Positions 5,523 to 6,845 of a stretch of 6,845 nt of DNA are shown in pieces. Location: contig CAIVYV010000118.1 of NCBI GenBank assembly GCA_903910215.1, forward strand, positions 1-6,845, given 5' to 3'. Every line of letters begins with the position of its first letter. The stretch's first letter is position 1. Position numbers and translations under genes: made by a program. The notes beneath the pieces are model-generated. The model ran no database searches and was not told where the DNA came from. It worked only from the letters and a program-made list of their open reading frames with translations. The DNA comes from an uncultured Pseudomonadota bacterium (GTDB taxonomy: Bacteria > Pseudomonadota > Gammaproteobacteria > Steroidobacterales > Steroidobacteraceae).

Positions 5523-6845
5523 TCAATCCTCCAAAGTTCGGCGCCCGCGGCTCTCGAGCTCAGAACGCAAGCGCTCAACGAAAGTCTGCGCTGTCATCTG
5601 ACCCAGATCCTTGCCGCTGCGGGTACGCACGGACAGAAGCTCCGCTGCTACTTCCTTGTCGCCTGCCACCAATAGGTACGGCACGCGCTGCAGCGTGTGT
5701 TCGCGAATCTTAAAGCCGATCTTTTCGTTGCGCAAGTCGGTTTCGACCCGAAGCCCCTGATTTTTAAGGAAATCGGCAACCTTGCGTGCGTAATCGTCCT
5801 GGCGGTCAGTGATATTCATCACCACGACCTGCACCGGCGAGAGCCAGGTGGGCAGCTTGCCAGCATGGTGCTCGATGAGAATGCCGAGGAAACGCTCGAG
5901 CGAGCCGAAGATCGCCCGGTGCAGCATGACCGGCGTCTGCTTCTGGCTGTGCTCGTCGATGTAATGGGCGCCGAGGCGTCCTGGCAGGTTCAGATCGACC
6001 TGCAAGGTGCCGCACTGCCAATCGCGACCGATCGCATCGCGTAGCACGAACTCGAGCTTGGGGCCGTAGAACGCTCCCTCACCCGGATTGAGCGTGTATT
6101 CGATGCCGGCAACTCGGGCAGCCTCTTTCAGCGCGGCCTCGGCCTTGTCCCAGATGTCGTCCGAACCCACGCGCTTCTCGGGACGATCCGAGAACTTGAT
6201 GCGCACGTCGTCGAAACCGAAATCGCGGTAGATATCGAGGATGAGCTGCGTGACAGCCACCGACTCGCCCGTGATCTGCTCGGGGCTCACGAAGATATGG
6301 GCATCGTCTTGCGTGAAGGCGCGCACGCGCATGAGGCCATGCAACGCACCCGAGGGCTCATAGCGATGGACCTTACCGAACTCGGCAAAACGGACCGGCA
6401 GGTCGCGATAGCTGCGCAAGCCTTGGCGGAAGATCTGCACGTGACCCGGGCAGTTCATCGGCTTGATCGCGTAGACGCGCTCGTCCGGAGTCTGCGTTGT
6501 GAACATGTTCTCGCCGAACTTTTCCCAGTGACCGGAGGCTTCCCAGAGGCTGCGATCCATCAACTCGGGACCGTTGACCTCCTCAAACCCCGCCGCGCGC
6601 TGCTTCTCGCGCATGTAGGCGATGAGATTCTGGAATACCGTCCAGCCCTTCGGATGCCAGAACACGGCACCCGGCGCCTCTTCCTGCATATGGAAAAAGT
6701 CCAGATCGCGGCCGATACGACGATGGTCGCGCTTCTCGGCTTCTTCGAGACGGTGCAGGTAATCTTTGAGGTCCTTCTCCTGCGTCCACGCAGTGCCATA
6801 GATGCGCTGCAGCATCTCGTTGCGTGAATCACCGCGCCAATAGGC
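5523..6845 (-). CDS. thrS: Threonine--tRNA ligase, C-terminal two-thirds (5' end beyond the window)
   Basis: ThrRS activates threonine and charges tRNA-Thr. The frame is open to the right edge, so no start is visible; 440 residues remain and, by alignment from memory, they correspond to about residues 203-642 of the 642-residue E. coli enzyme. The N-terminal TGS and most of the editing domain are missing from view. The class II core is intact: MNCPGH with zinc ligand Cys132 (fragment numbering), motif 2 FGKVHRYEPSGALHGLMRVR, DDAHIF with His183, and motif 3 MLHRAIFGSLERF with His309. The 51- and 126-residue spacings equal those of E. coli Cys334, His385 and His511. The anticodon-binding domain begins near PVQVVVMNITDRQ (337-349) and includes TDLRNEKIGFKIREHTL. 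An apparent Met at 6813-6815 is internal, because AYWRGDSRNE precedes it in frame. It ends within the infC initiation region. Confidence 0.98.
   Translation of the reverse strand, partial: AYWRGDSRNEMLQRIYGTAWTQEKDLKDYLHRLEEAEKRDHRRIGRDLDFFHMQEEAPGAVFWHPKGWTVFQNLIAYMREKQRAAGFEEVNGPELMDRSLWEASGHWEKFGENMFTTQTPDERVYAIKPMNCPGHVQIFRQGLRSYRDLPVRFAEFGKVHRYEPSGALHGLMRVRAFTQDDAHIFVSPEQITGESVAVTQLILDIYRDFGFDDVRIKFSDRPEKRVGSDDIWDKAEAALKEAARVAGIEYTLNPGEGAFYGPKLEFVLRDAIGRDWQCGTLQVDLNLPGRLGAHYIDEHSQKQTPVMLHRAIFGSLERFLGILIEHHAGKLPTWLSPVQVVVMNITDRQDDYARKVADFLKNQGLRVETDLRNEKIGFKIREHTLQRVPYLLVAGDKEVAAELLSVRTRSGKDLGQMTAQTFVERLRSELESRGRRTLED
5528..5532 (-). promoter_or_regulatory. infC Shine-Dalgarno that decides the AUC start
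   Basis: GGAGG on the minus strand lies 8 bases before the ATC at 5517-5519. It is embedded in the last codons of thrS (Leu-Glu-Asp-stop), with the thrS TGA at 5523-5525 between it and the start. No comparable site precedes the internal GTG at 5463-5465. A strong Shine-Dalgarno paired with a poor start codon is the arrangement known for E. coli infC. Confidence 0.8.

Noticed and set aside
1..6845. A novel defence, mobile or biosynthetic system
   Set aside because: Every sizeable minus-strand frame is a recognised housekeeping gene in conserved order. No repeats, transposase, toxin-antitoxin pair or CRISPR array was seen.

Overview
This window is a compact, GC-rich stretch of housekeeping translation genes from a proteobacterium. 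It is most probably a gammaproteobacterium outside the Enterobacterales. The basis for this is the order thrS-infC-rpmI-rplT-pheS-pheT-ihfA-merR followed by tRNA-Pro, which matches, from memory, the Pseudomonas-type arrangement. IhfA and the MerR protein are also close to gammaproteobacterial family members. I see no mobile element, CRISPR array, phage gene or defence system, and no sign of horizontal transfer.

Layout. Nearly everything is on the minus strand, so transcription runs from the right edge to the left. At the right edge lies the 3' two-thirds of thrS (threonyl-tRNA synthetase), cut by the window. It is followed by infC (IF-3), an 88-base structured spacer, rpmI (L35), rplT (L20), pheS and pheT (the two subunits of phenylalanyl-tRNA synthetase), ihfA (integration host factor alpha) and a small MerR-family regulator. 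After a 49-base gap comes tRNA-Pro with anticodon GGG. At the left edge the last 19 codons of an unidentified plus-strand gene end in a hairpin terminator that converges on the tRNA.

The spacing suggests one or a few polycistronic units. The thrS stop sits inside the infC ribosome-binding region, rplT and pheS are 9 bases apart, pheS and pheT overlap in ATGA, and merR overlaps ihfA by 20 bases. No gene-free stretch exceeds 300 bases.

How the genes work together. The cluster couples amino-acid charging (Thr, Phe, and tRNA-Pro itself), start-codon selection (IF-3), 50S assembly proteins (L35, L20) and nucleoid/DNA bending (IHF). The most informative points are regulatory. infC appears to start at a rare AUC codon behind a strong Shine-Dalgarno sequence, which is the hallmark of IF-3 autoregulation. 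The infC-rpmI spacer folds into GNRA-capped hairpins, two of which are mutually exclusive, making it a candidate L20-responsive operator. There is no room for an E. coli-type pheM attenuator before pheS.

I found no convincing evidence of a novel biological system here. The items worth checking are cis-regulatory details of a well-known operon.
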